NCBI GenBank assembly: GCA_037783415.1 | Contig: JAZGTN010000119.1 | Span: 4,410,001 to 4,474,000 of the forward strand | Origin: Leptasterias polaris | Lineage: Eukaryota > Echinodermata > Asteroidea > Forcipulatida > Asteriidae | Direction of reading: 5' to 3' | DNA: 64,000 nt | Part shown: positions 54,353-64,000 of the stretch, one piece after another | How positions within the stretch are numbered: the first letter of the stretch is position 1 | Layout of the letters: each line of letters opens with the position of its first letter | The notes under the pieces: generated by a model | The model's input: the letters and a program-made list of their open reading frames with translations, nothing else | Told to the model about the DNA's origin: nothing | Databases searched by the model: none | Made by a program: the position numbers and the translations under genes

Positions 54353-55189
54353 TATGCCATAACCAGGACTTGAATCCACACTCTGCTGATCAGAAACACC
54401 ATTTCATTTGTTACTTCACAGTTAAGGATACAAAAGTGGAAGAAAAAAAACAATCAGGAAGACACAAACTGACCAACAATTGGAGTTGGGGCCAACATTA
54501 CAACAAACTTAACAAGAAAACAAACATAAATACAAACAAATTGTTTACAGTTTCAATTTAGTTCATAATAACTGCAAATGGTCAACAATTTTCCTCCCAA
54601 CATCTCACTGCCAACCTACTCATGAGTTTACAATGTCAACCTAACATCAATCCATCATCCTGAGCCTGGAAGTTAACAACTGCTGGTTGCTGACCAAAAA
54701 AAAAAAAACTACAATATTGCCCCATATTGGTTACAACCAAGAGGTCAACGAACTGACAGGTGTAACCTGACTCTGCTAATAATAGAATTATGGTTGCCAA
54801 GGCTGATATGGCGGTACCCTGCGCTACTGGTTACCAGTAAAGTCCCCCCTGGTATGAGGCTAGGAATGCCAGCTTTGGGGCAATCAGCCGGCCTTGGAGG
54901 TCAATTCTGACCTGAGATGACACTGAGGCCTACTATCTGGCTTGCCAGCTGATTCCCTTTGGCACTTCTTAAGAACTCCTTCTGAGAAAATAAATCTTAG
55001 GTGGAGGGTGTGACCTCCATAAAGCTATAACAGAATGGCATCTACAGCTGAAACATGAATGCAGGAGAAATGTTACTAAAGAGGAAGCAAGACCTCTTAA
55101 AGATGATGTCAGATTTCGTCTTTGTCTCTCCGTCTGAAGAGATGGTTGGCCTGCAATTACTCGGAAGCATTTGAGGGCTTTTCCTCGGT

Positions 55190-55366
55190 TGCCCAGGGCC
55201 CATACAAAAAGTAGCTAGCACAAACATTTCTGTGCACTGGAATTAGGTAACCAGCCAAAATAGCATTGTGTGCATCCTCTGTGAGTGGTTTCCTGCAAAT
55301 TTTTTGCTTAGAAGAAAAATGTTAAGCAAATCTTTGTTCTTAAGCAGCTCTATGATTAGACTCTAG
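55190..55366. mobile_element. Candidate inverted-repeat element with GCTTAAGCAGCTCTATGA end
   Basis: It runs from CCCAGGGCCCATACAAAAAG to TTCTTAAGCAGCTCTATGAT. The right end has reversed relatives at 21600-21650 and 35579-35636. The left end pairs only weakly with the right. Confidence 0.35.
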
Positions 55367-56400
55367 TCTTAGACTTGTTGGTCTTAGACTTTCTGTTTTT
55401 CTTATGTTTGCTTTGTGTACTGTTCCCAAATCAGGCGAGTCAGAAAGAGTGCGTTCTTAAATCTGTCTGGAGTAAAATTAGACTAAGGAAAACCTTATGT
55501 GTTTTAGGGACATGGAATTACTTTTATTGGAGAAGTGGGGGGGGGGGGGACGGGGACAATCAAAATCTGGTTACAGTGAAGGATAAGAGTAATAATAATT
55601 TGTTATCGAGAACTAAAGTCCTACACTAGAAACTTTTCAGCATCATCAAGAAATAACTTTTATTTTATCCTCATACAGAATAAAAGCCAGACCTTTTTCA
55701 ATTTGGGGCAAGTAGGGCAGAAAGTGATGAGGTAGGCCTCCTCACGTTTGAATTGGCAGGGGAAGCACTAGGGGGTGGAGGCGTCTTAAATGCAGGCCCT
55801 GTGTATCCTGAGTTCTAGGAAGTCTTAGCGTTGGGTTACCCAGTATTTTTTACTGTCTGCACATTACATTATTCTTCATATTAAGAACACCTGTGAGGCA
55901 TCCTTGGTTTTTACAACAATATTAACACTCAAGTTCACAAACGTTATAAAAGCTCCAGGCTTCATCCAAGCACAGAGTTCCTGCTCAAATCAGACCTCAT
56001 AACTCAAGTGTTGACAAACCAAACAACCACCATGAAGATATGTGGAGGGCCTTAGGGTCCTCACACTTCTAATTTTTTGTTTTCTCTTTTCTCCAGACAA
56101 CTCCGTGTCTAAATGAAAATTTTGTTGAGAGTTTTTGAACATTGGTCCTGCACCTTGCCAACATTTCTAGCAACAAAGAGAAGGTGAAGTCTATGAACAA
56201 TCAGCCTGAAGTTATTACAGAAGGCAGTTCAAGGAAGTTTTGCCATCCAGTCCTTCATTTTAAGAAGAGAACTATTAACTACTTTTCTTAAATTATTGAG
56301 GAGGGCTCTTTCAAGGTTGCCCTTAACTTTTTCAGTGACTAGCCAGCAGGACCAGTCAGCTTGTCATTTCACTGATCAGTCAGTTTTTGCACAAGTCCAT

Positions 56401-56454
56401 AGTCATATAAAATAATTGTTTATGATTAATCATAAACAATTATTTAATATGACT
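56401..56454. repeat. 54-bp palindrome, 26 of 27 pairs, no spacer
   Basis: Left arm 56401-56427 (AGTCATATAAAATAATTGTT then TATGATT) and right arm 56428-56454 are reverse complements except for one A/A pair (56409/56446). The centre is TTAA. It is not part of a tandem array. Confidence 0.95.
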
Positions 56455-58873
56455 GGATTGCAAGATTGGATTTGGATTTTGGTGGCTGCTATCCTCTCCA
56501 AGACATGATCAGTGCTTATAACGCCACATCGGTACTTAGCTGTTAATAAAATCAATATTCCCCTGAAATTTCTTTAAATTCACTTTTCATTTTTAAAGAG
56601 AGCAATTTTTTGCACTCTTTAGACATTGATACAGTGTTTTTCAGTTTTCTATGGCACTGAAAAGAAAAAAAAAGGAAAAAGGAGGACTTGTCAGAAAGTT
56701 GTATACCTGAGTCACTGAGTGCAAACGAAACTTATGTTTAATGTTATTGATTCCATTAAAAGGAGTTTTTTTTTTCTTAAAATGTCTCATTTCATTATTA
56801 AAATGAATCACTGAATTATCACTCCAAATTGTTTCATTTCAACTTCTGCATTTACAGTTTTACTTTCATTTAATAACAAAGATGAATAAAAACACAAAAT
56901 TCTTTTTACTCAAGAAATTTTTATAATTTGGTAAAAAACAATTTGCGGTAATCACCAATGGTGAGTGAGCATAAGCTTTTAACCGGGTGTGGCCCACCGG
57001 GTGTGGCCCAGCTGGTTGCAATTTGGGTTAATTGGCAAAATAATGCCCTCTTTCTTCACCTCTCATCATGGGTGCAGGACCTTGCTAAAAATACACTTGT
57101 GAGAAATGAGAATCCGCTGTGGTTTACTGAATAAATGTTGACCATAACAACACTACCCCAGTGTTTAAATTACATGGTTAAAATGGCCATGTGTTAAATA
57201 AGTCATGCTACAGGGGGCCATTGGGCATATTAATTTGTTTGTGCTATTTTTCAAGCGTCCACACAGTCATTGAGTTATCCCGATAGGAGTTGCCATTAAA
57301 AACTGAGACTCAAACAAAGAAATAGCATTTTCTTTAGATGCTTCTAAAGAGTTTAATTTAAAATATTGTTCCAAAACCACCACCTAGACATTTCCCTTTT
57401 TGAAAAAAAACCCCAAAATACAAAATGAGTAGTCTTTATAATAACAAATTAAAAAGTATACATTTTTAATATACAGCAAACCAATTTTTTATTTCCTCCT
57501 GGCCAGAAACAGTATTTTGACAGTGTGGTTTTATGATATTTCCATGGGTGGTATTTGGTTTTCTCCCCCCAGTGTTCTCAGTATGTGTTTCCCTTCTCTA
57601 GTTCACAACCTAGGAACTGTTTTGAGTCTAAATAGAAACCTCTATTCTCGGTGTCGTCGACCTCAATTTCATAATTCTTTCCACATGTAGGACAAAGGGT
57701 CCATTTTACATTTTTTAAGTCAATAGTTTTTGCTCAGAGAAAAATATTTTCTTAAAGTAAATTTCCCTTTTCTTTTATAAGAGTTATTCATCCCAATGGT
57801 TTCTTTAAACAAAATAACACTCTCCTGCATTTTTTTTTCAGTCAACCCCAATTTTATAATTCTTCCCAGATAAATGGACAAAGGTTACATTTTATTTTAA
57901 AAAAATAGTCAATAGATTTGCTCAGTGACAAGTTTTATTTTAAGTGAATACATCACTTTTTTATCAAAGTTTAAAAATCAAGTTATGTTAAAACACTTTA
58001 GTTTCAAAGAAAGGTACAGTATATTCTGATGGTATTTTAAGAACTGACCAGTCACAGCTACCTCAGGAGAGTGGAAATAATTGAAGAAATTGGTACAATC
58101 AAAGATCTTCCCAAATCCTTTCCCTGGTTTGATGGCCTCACAAGTTTTCCTTTGATCTGTCTTAGAACAGGTTGCTTATTTAAACAGAAAAGTTCCAAAT
58201 CATAAAACATTCAAGGTAAAACCAAAATTACAGACTCTAACAACAGACTGTAGAATGCAGGAATTCATTAAAAAGAAACTGACACCAAAGCATAAAAGAA
58301 CCTACTTCTTGAATGACAGAAATTTCTTGAAAAACTCAATCAAACCCCCAATGTCATAGGTTCAATCCTTGCTCTATGGTTCATTTTACACGAATCACTT
58401 CACACTTATTGAACGTCACCCGTCACCCCCCCCCCTCCTCCCCAGCCAATAAAATGATACCTATCAGCTTGACCGCACACATTCTATAAATAAATGTCAA
58501 ACAAACACCTCCAGTAGACTTAAAACAAAGAATGTAGGTTATTACGTGCCGGCTGGAAGTTTTCTGCTCCAAAGGACAAGATGATGTCAGGGGCACACAC
58601 AAGGGACGAGGGAAGTTGACTTTTTCCAGTTATGGGTTTCTTGTGGCAATCTTGTGGATATTTCTTAAAAATGTAATCGGGTTTTATTTTCTCGGAAAGA
58701 CGACACACAGCATAAACTACTCCATTTCCTTAGGTGTTGTTTTGAACAAACATCAGGGAATATGCCATCTGGCTCTAGCTAAGATCCATCACTGAACCTT
58801 GTTTTTCTTCCATTTAAATCAGTCTATACGAAACTGAGGCTGGACAGAAAAAACAGTCAGGTGCTTATTTTGT

Positions 58874-59240
58874 ATAGGGTGTCATGGCCGAGTGGTTAAG
58901 AGCATCAGATTCAAGTTCTGATGGTTTAGTCATCGGGGTGTGGGTTCGAGTCCCGGTCATGACGCTTGTGTCCTTGAGTAAGACACTTTGCTATAATTTC
59001 TTCTCTTCACCCAGGGGTATAAATGGGTACCTGCAAGGGTAGAGGTTGATATTGTGTTTGAAAAAGCCTTCGGAGCGCCATCACAGCAGCCCAGGGCTGT
59101 ATACTCCCCAGGGAGCTGAGACAGATTAAAGGGAATGTTATTGGCCCAATGACCAGGGCACTAATGTAAAGCGCATTGAGACGTTATTGTAAAATGCGCT
59201 ATATAAGAACTTGTTATTATTATTATTATTATTATTATAA
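58874..59240 (+). mobile_element. Full-length SINE with tRNA-Leu(CAA)-like head
   Basis: The head (58878-58964) has an acceptor stem GTCATGG/TCATGAC, an A box TGGCCGAGTGGTTAAG, an anticodon arm whose loop TTCAAGT holds CAA, and a B box GGGTTCGAGTCC. The body has TTGAGTAAGACACTTTGC, CACCCAGGGGTATAAATGGG, CTGTATACTCCCCAGGGAGC and GTAAAGCGCATTGAGACG, ending in TTATATAAG-like sequence and (TTA)n. The layout is pol III promoter, tRNA-unrelated body, short tandem tail. It looks close to complete. Confidence 0.85.
59211..59239 (+). repeat. (TTA)n microsatellite tail
   Basis: TTATTATTATTATTATTA forms the 3' tail of the SINE. Confidence 0.9.
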
Positions 59241-59376
59241 TGTAAATTGTATTGATGTTATAGGGAACGAGACAAAAATGGCTGCCCTTTCAAATCGATG
59301 TAACCAAACAGAGGCTGAAGGGAAAGTAGTCAGGTGCTTTTTTTATACTATAGATTTTATTCATTAATGTTATACT

Positions 59377-59735
59377 GATTTTGGGTTGAACAAAGAAGAA
59401 TTGACTAGAGCGGGATTTGAACCAACGACCTCCGGTTTAACGTGCCGGCGCTCTACCAACTGAGCTATCTAGCCCTATGTTGGCGGTCTCCCTATTTTGT
59501 CAATATCTTTGTTCGGGGGGGGGGGGGGGGGGGGTGCCAGTCAGAAGCCATTCAACCGCAAACTGCCGCCGTGTAGCCAGGGATCACACCCAAGTATACG
59601 ATACAACCTGGGAAGCGGCAGCCAGGGGATCACCTTAAGGGGATGCGACTTTTTATATCAGATATCAAATAATAAACCACAAACATTTACCCAGTCAGTT
59701 TCCCTTGTGGTTTATTATTTGATATTAATGTTATA
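59377..59735 (-). mobile_element. tRNA-like dispersed element with internal poly-C and terminal inverted repeat
   Basis: On the minus strand it runs from an inverted pair (CAAATAATAAACCACAA / TTGTGGTTTATTATTTG, 59666-59722) through GCATCCCCTTAAGGTGATCC, CCTGGCTACACGGCGGCAG, TGGCTTCTGACTGGCACC, about 21 C and AAAGATATTGACAAAATAG. It then enters a tRNA-like segment (59402-59476) with A box TAGCTCAGTTGGTAGAGCG and B box GGTTCAAATCCC, ending TTTGTTCAACCC. No protein is encoded. Partial relatives are at 412, 18470, 19742 and 28676. Confidence 0.8.
59515..59534 (+). repeat. Poly-G (poly-C on the element strand)
   Basis: A run of about 21 G inside the element above, at the same place as the poly-C in the 28676 copy. 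Confidence 0.9.
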
Positions 59736-62700
59736 CTGTAGGAACAATACAACAAATTGTTTTTAATCAAGTAAATCGAGGTACTATGTTTTTTAACTGC
59801 AGTACTCATAAATGTCACAGGGAACTAGAAAACAAATGGCTGCTGCATTATTGACTACACTTTGAAAGAAAATTGACAATGAAGGATGTGGGAAAGGGTT
59901 TTGTATAAAAGAGTCTGAGCACTTCACCTCTCATCAATAAAAAGTAGGTTAACGTGGGTATCGTGGATGTAAATCATTCATGACGTTCGCTGACGGCTTT
60001 GCCATCAAATCCAACAAAGTGAGTGAATTCTCCCCCAACCTTGAGGCGAGGACAAACTAAGACATCAATGTCTTCCAAATGAATGATGACAGAGATTAAG
60101 AAATGTTAGGTTTTCAATCTAACTGATGTTTGGAGTCAAGGAGAAGGGGGCCAAAGTTCTTTGAAGGGGGGTGTCCCTACACTTTCTGCAGGCAAGATTT
60201 GTACACAGCCGAATGGAAGATAACATCAAACCTAACAGTTTATGGAGATTGCACAGTATGATTGTTGTCAATGTTTAATACAAAGAAAGGGGGCACATCT
60301 CAAAACTCGTGCAGCTGTTGATTTCATAACTTTTGAATTTATGTGGAAAATACGATGCGAAGTGTGAAATTCCCCCGTATGACTAGTGTAGTATCTTGCC
60401 TGCCAGAAAATGCACTGGAATTTCTTTTAAAGAAAATTTGTTTCTGCACAATCATCACCATATGCCCAGACATTGAGTTTTTGACACAGCTTTTTCTTTT
60501 AAAAGTGTCTGAAAAAATAGAATTTTGTTTTATATTAGAAACATAAACACTATGTTAACATGGAAAACATTGGGAAAAGTCAATTCAGGTCAAGAACTTT
60601 ATTTTGACCTTTTTGTTTGAGTGGTTAGATCTTGCAGCCGTTTGTGGCCGCATTTGGTACAAGCTGTTTCCAGCTGCTATGGCCTCTAAAAGGTTTAAAG
60701 AAACCTTCCACGAACTCAATAATTGAGAAAAATCAATCTCCTTCTCAAAAAGAGGGAATTTGGTCCGCCTTCTTGGTATCCAATGACCGATCAAGCGGCA
60801 GAAAGAAAGAACAGTTTGTAAAACCCTCCAAAGATCTTAATCTATCAATGATGGACGGAGAGAAAGCAAGAAGAAGATGAAACTACTCTGTGGATGAAGT
60901 TGCAGATCTCTTAAAAGCTATCCTTTATCCTAGATATAAGATGAACCATTCCGCCATTTGTTTGATTAAGCCATGGGGAAATATAATTCTGTTTAAGGGG
61001 CTGTGCGAGCTGGAATTTGTTTTCTTTGAATGTCTCTTTCAGTGATACTTCTTAATTTATAGTTGGACTGATGTCTGACTGTAACCATCAGGAGAATCTT
61101 ACTGTGCTAAAATCTGTCTCCAAAGATGTAAAACAATATTTATGGTAAAATGAAGAACAGACTTTTGAGTTTGCATAATTTATTTTGAAGGACTATTGAG
61201 AAATGGGAAGGTGACTTTTGAAAATTAGTCCTTTCTGGAGAAAAGTATACATCATTTTGTAAGAGTGACATTAAACTTTGACAAATTTTCAAGAAATAAC
61301 CTATGCAGTATCAATTGTACAACACATGTTTTTCAGTTCATACTTTTTCTGATGTTTTCCTTTTTTGTCCAGAAACGTACCCCAGACAGAGAAAATAACA
61401 CTCAACTGGAGTTTATATTTCTCCATCCCCTGAAGAAAATGTCAACACTCTCTGCCAGCACTATTTATTTCAATAACATTATCGTACAACTGTCAATGCT
61501 ATAGACCTATAAAAGGATGGCTTTGTAGGATCACTACAGGCTATAGTACTCATGCCACAACAATAATCCCTTTCACACCATGGGACTTGACGAGATGGGA
61601 ACGTTTCAAGATGATGGTGACGACTATAACATTTTGCTCTCCTTTATTTCCCCCTCTGGCCGCATCCAGCATTTACAGTATGACTCGACTCAATTCCTCA
61701 TCGACTGTTATTGTTAGATATTTATCGGGGAATGCTATCAGCAAAGCAACCCTCTGATTACATTAATTCCCTGCTAGCTTACATAGACCTCCAAGAAACA
61801 AAAGGAAAAGAAATCTTTTTCTTCCGGGGTTCTAGCACCCTGATGAAAGTAGAGAACGGGGGATTTTATTGGCTTTTTCAAAGTGTATTCAGACAGTGGT
61901 TATATTGAATTAGATCACTTTGTCCAACAATACAGGGTTTATTTCCGCCAATAAAGACAAGATGTGTTTTTCACTGAAGGCAGGAAGTAAGACATGAACG
62001 AATTGGCAAGGACCTTATGAAAAAACAGCAATTTGTACAAAACAAACACGAAAAACAGTTTTTCACAACTTATCCATTGCACCAGCCAATGGATAACGCC
62101 TTGAGATTACAGGAAGTAAACTCAAATGTAAAACAATCACTAACTACTTATGGTTGCTCAGTCTTAAAAAAATTAATTGAATGTGACATTTTCAGATATT
62201 TCAGCTGTGAACAAAAGGATATTATAAGATTTCTATTTTAATGTTTTTCTTTAGATCACTTCAGTTCTTCCTGTAAGGATTGACCATCATGTGAGCTAAG
62301 GCTTTGTCCAAAACTGGTTGCTACAGCTACACAAAAATGGTTTGGGGAAATGTTGTTTAATTTCCTGTTAACAAATGAGTTTTCTTAATATTAACCATAC
62401 CAAAGTTCTATAGACCATGTGATCTGCGAAAAGATCGCTCTTTTGTAAACAAGGTGAAATTGTCTTTAACGTGTAGTTTGAAACTTCACATCTTCATTAT
62501 AAGAAGATCTACAACGGGAGGTCTATGAAAAATGCTTTAAAAATCACGGAAAAATTATAAAAAATCACAGACGTATCGTGTCAAATAATATAAATCACTA
62601 CTCGGAGATGAGTTGACACCCCTTTCAGACATTCAGCCCCCCCCCCCCCCCCCCCCCCCCCCGGCTAGTTACGTTTATTGTCACTTACAGCAGCTGAATA

Positions 62701-64000
62701 GGGCCACAATGAACCATACTAGAACCTGTTTACACTGGGACAAATTCCTTTTATTGAATTAGCTCCACAGATCTGGACAAAAGCCATTTCTTCATCTGTC
62801 AGTAAATTTTGATGTGTGATTCCACGGGGAGGAGAATGACCGACTCTGAGATGGAGGTTGAACAATCCCTCTTTCCTGGGTAAACTGACTACATTGCATC
62901 AAGTCTTGCAAAACAAGTCATAAGATATTTTCAGATTTAATTAGCTTATTATCCTGAGCAGTTTTCAAGAAAAACAACTCAAAAAGTGTTTAAATCACCT
63001 TCGGAAAATGTTCAGCTTTAGCAATCAGTGAATCTAATTAGGTCTATTTCTGTCACAAGGTTTTTGAGTAATAAAAAAATAAATAGTAACTTTTTAAAAC
63101 CTGCTAATATTTCTAGAGGGCACCTTAGATTTTAAAATCTAAAGATTTGAAGAAAAAAAGAATGCACAAAGTTGCATAATAAAATACAAAGTTGCATAAT
63201 ATGACTGGTGCACTGGATTCCAAGAAATCCCACAAGTTCTAAAAATGATAAGAGCTCCACTCCTTCACCCCTCGGGCAGCAGTTTTTAATTTAACAGTTG
63301 GATCATTTTCAACCCTTGTAGAATTGTCTGGCTTTTAGCGACCAACCTTTCCTTGAAATTGTCTCCCCTGTGTCTCTAAGGTCCCTCTTCCTTGAGAGTG
63401 TAAATAGTTCTACAGCCCTGACATCTAAAATTATGTTTCAATATTCATTATAACTAGGTAAGGTGTCTCATTTGCCCTAACGAGAGCGGGTTTTAAAAGA
63501 AAATGGACCCATAGGCCTGTTGCAGGTCCGATTTCACAAGCCAAGTTTTCAGTTACAGAAATCTACCTTATTTCCTTGCAAATTCTGGTCCGATGTCAGT
63601 GTTTATTAAGCAGTACAGAAGGCTCAGTTTCCAGCTGATGTGTTTGGTTAAGAGAAATCGTGCAAATGGTTCTGGTGTTCTATATTTAAACTTCAAGGTG
63701 AATTTTCAATATTTTAATTTTAGTTCACTCACTGCCCGTGACTACAACCTCCAAGACAAGTAATGCATGCATTTATCCTAATGTACCTAATAACTCAAGA
63801 AGCCGCAGGAATTTGTAAACATCTAAATTCAAAACTAAAATTAAAATCTATCTATCAATACTTTTTATAAACTTTATTCCCAATCCCTTTTAAGTGGTAA
63901 ATTTCAAGACCTAAATCCTACAAAATTCTTAGACTTTATTGTTTACTTTTGATCAGTTAAGGACATTCTTTCAACAATTTAACCTTTAAAACTACCTTGC
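59736..64000. other. Non-coding region, no gene found
   Basis: Searched on both strands for the missing LGR first exon. A donor-like site after CAGCTGCT (minus strand, about 62686) has no plausible signal peptide or Cys cap in the right frame. Poly-C at 62637-62662 and a short duplication AATACAAAGTTGCATAAT near 63170-63200 are the only notable items. Confidence 0.5.
62637..62662 (+). repeat. Poly-C tract of about 26
   Basis: An uninterrupted C run between TTCAG and GGCTAGTT, the longest homopolymer in the window. Confidence 0.95.

Larger units (their letters stand above)
50181..58870. other. Non-coding region with scattered repeats, no gene found
   Basis: No exon of a recognised family on either strand. 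It holds poly-G runs (51486-51505, 55538-55549), a TTTTAGG triplet near 51805, an 8-bp CATGATTT repeat at 53896-53922, the 180-bp tandem region, MITE-like pieces and a 54-bp palindrome. Confidence 0.5.

Noticed and set aside
58874..58966. Functional tRNA-Leu(CAA) gene
   Set aside because: The cloverleaf is plausible, but the sequence continues directly into a SINE body with a (TTA)n tail, so it is a retrotransposon head.
62680..62760. Candidate first LGR exon (VLVWFIVALFSC before CT|GTAAGT, minus strand)
   Set aside because: The hydrophobic frame has no in-frame ATG after the upstream stop, and leaves in the wrong phase.

Overview
The window looks like nuclear DNA of a marine deuterostome invertebrate, most likely an echinoderm (sea star or sea cucumber grade). 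The grounds are an AT-rich, intron-dominated layout, a receptor gene with one exon per leucine-rich repeat, and several dispersed repeats that I recall, unchecked, from echinoderm genomes: a tRNA-Leu-headed SINE, a short inverted-repeat DNA element with ends like AAAGGCAAAGTATACC, and a tRNA-like element carrying a poly-C tract. Nothing prokaryotic is present.

I can support one protein-coding gene. It lies on the minus strand between 35807 and 3940. Fourteen exons with canonical GT/AG borders join in frame and encode 1,199 residues of a leucine-rich-repeat G-protein-coupled receptor (LGR): 15 LRRs, a Cys-Cys hinge with an acidic Tyr motif, a seven-helix rhodopsin-type domain, and an unusually long tail of about 455 residues ending in a PDZ-ligand-like ESVV. 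The LRR count and the hinge fit type B LGRs (LGR4/5/6 and the insect bursicon receptor LGR2/rickets). TM6-TM7 looks more like the glycoprotein-hormone/bursicon receptors than like LGR4-6. The first exon (signal peptide, N-terminal Cys cap) was not found and probably lies beyond 64000, which makes the upstream intron longer than 28 kb.

Region by region: 1-3500 is 3' flank with repeat fragments and a 26-bp tandem array. 3940-6143 is the last exon (7TM, tail, stop). 6224-17945 is an 11.7-kb satellite of about 55-bp units that fills 97% of the last intron. It has higher-order periodicity and 12 inverted turn-around blocks. 18242-27267 holds the hinge exons and most LRR exons, with a 74-bp tandem array in one intron. 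33802-35807 holds the first two LRR exons. 36091-64000 has no supportable gene: it contains tandem arrays (103 bp, 74 bp, about 180 bp), poly-C/G tracts, SINE and inverted-repeat elements, and a near-perfect 54-bp palindrome.

The most unusual structure is the intronic satellite. On the transcribed strand each unit presents a GGTAAG or GGTATG 5' splice-site look-alike in the loop of a 7-bp hairpin, about 200 times, directly upstream of the exon that encodes the signalling half of the receptor.
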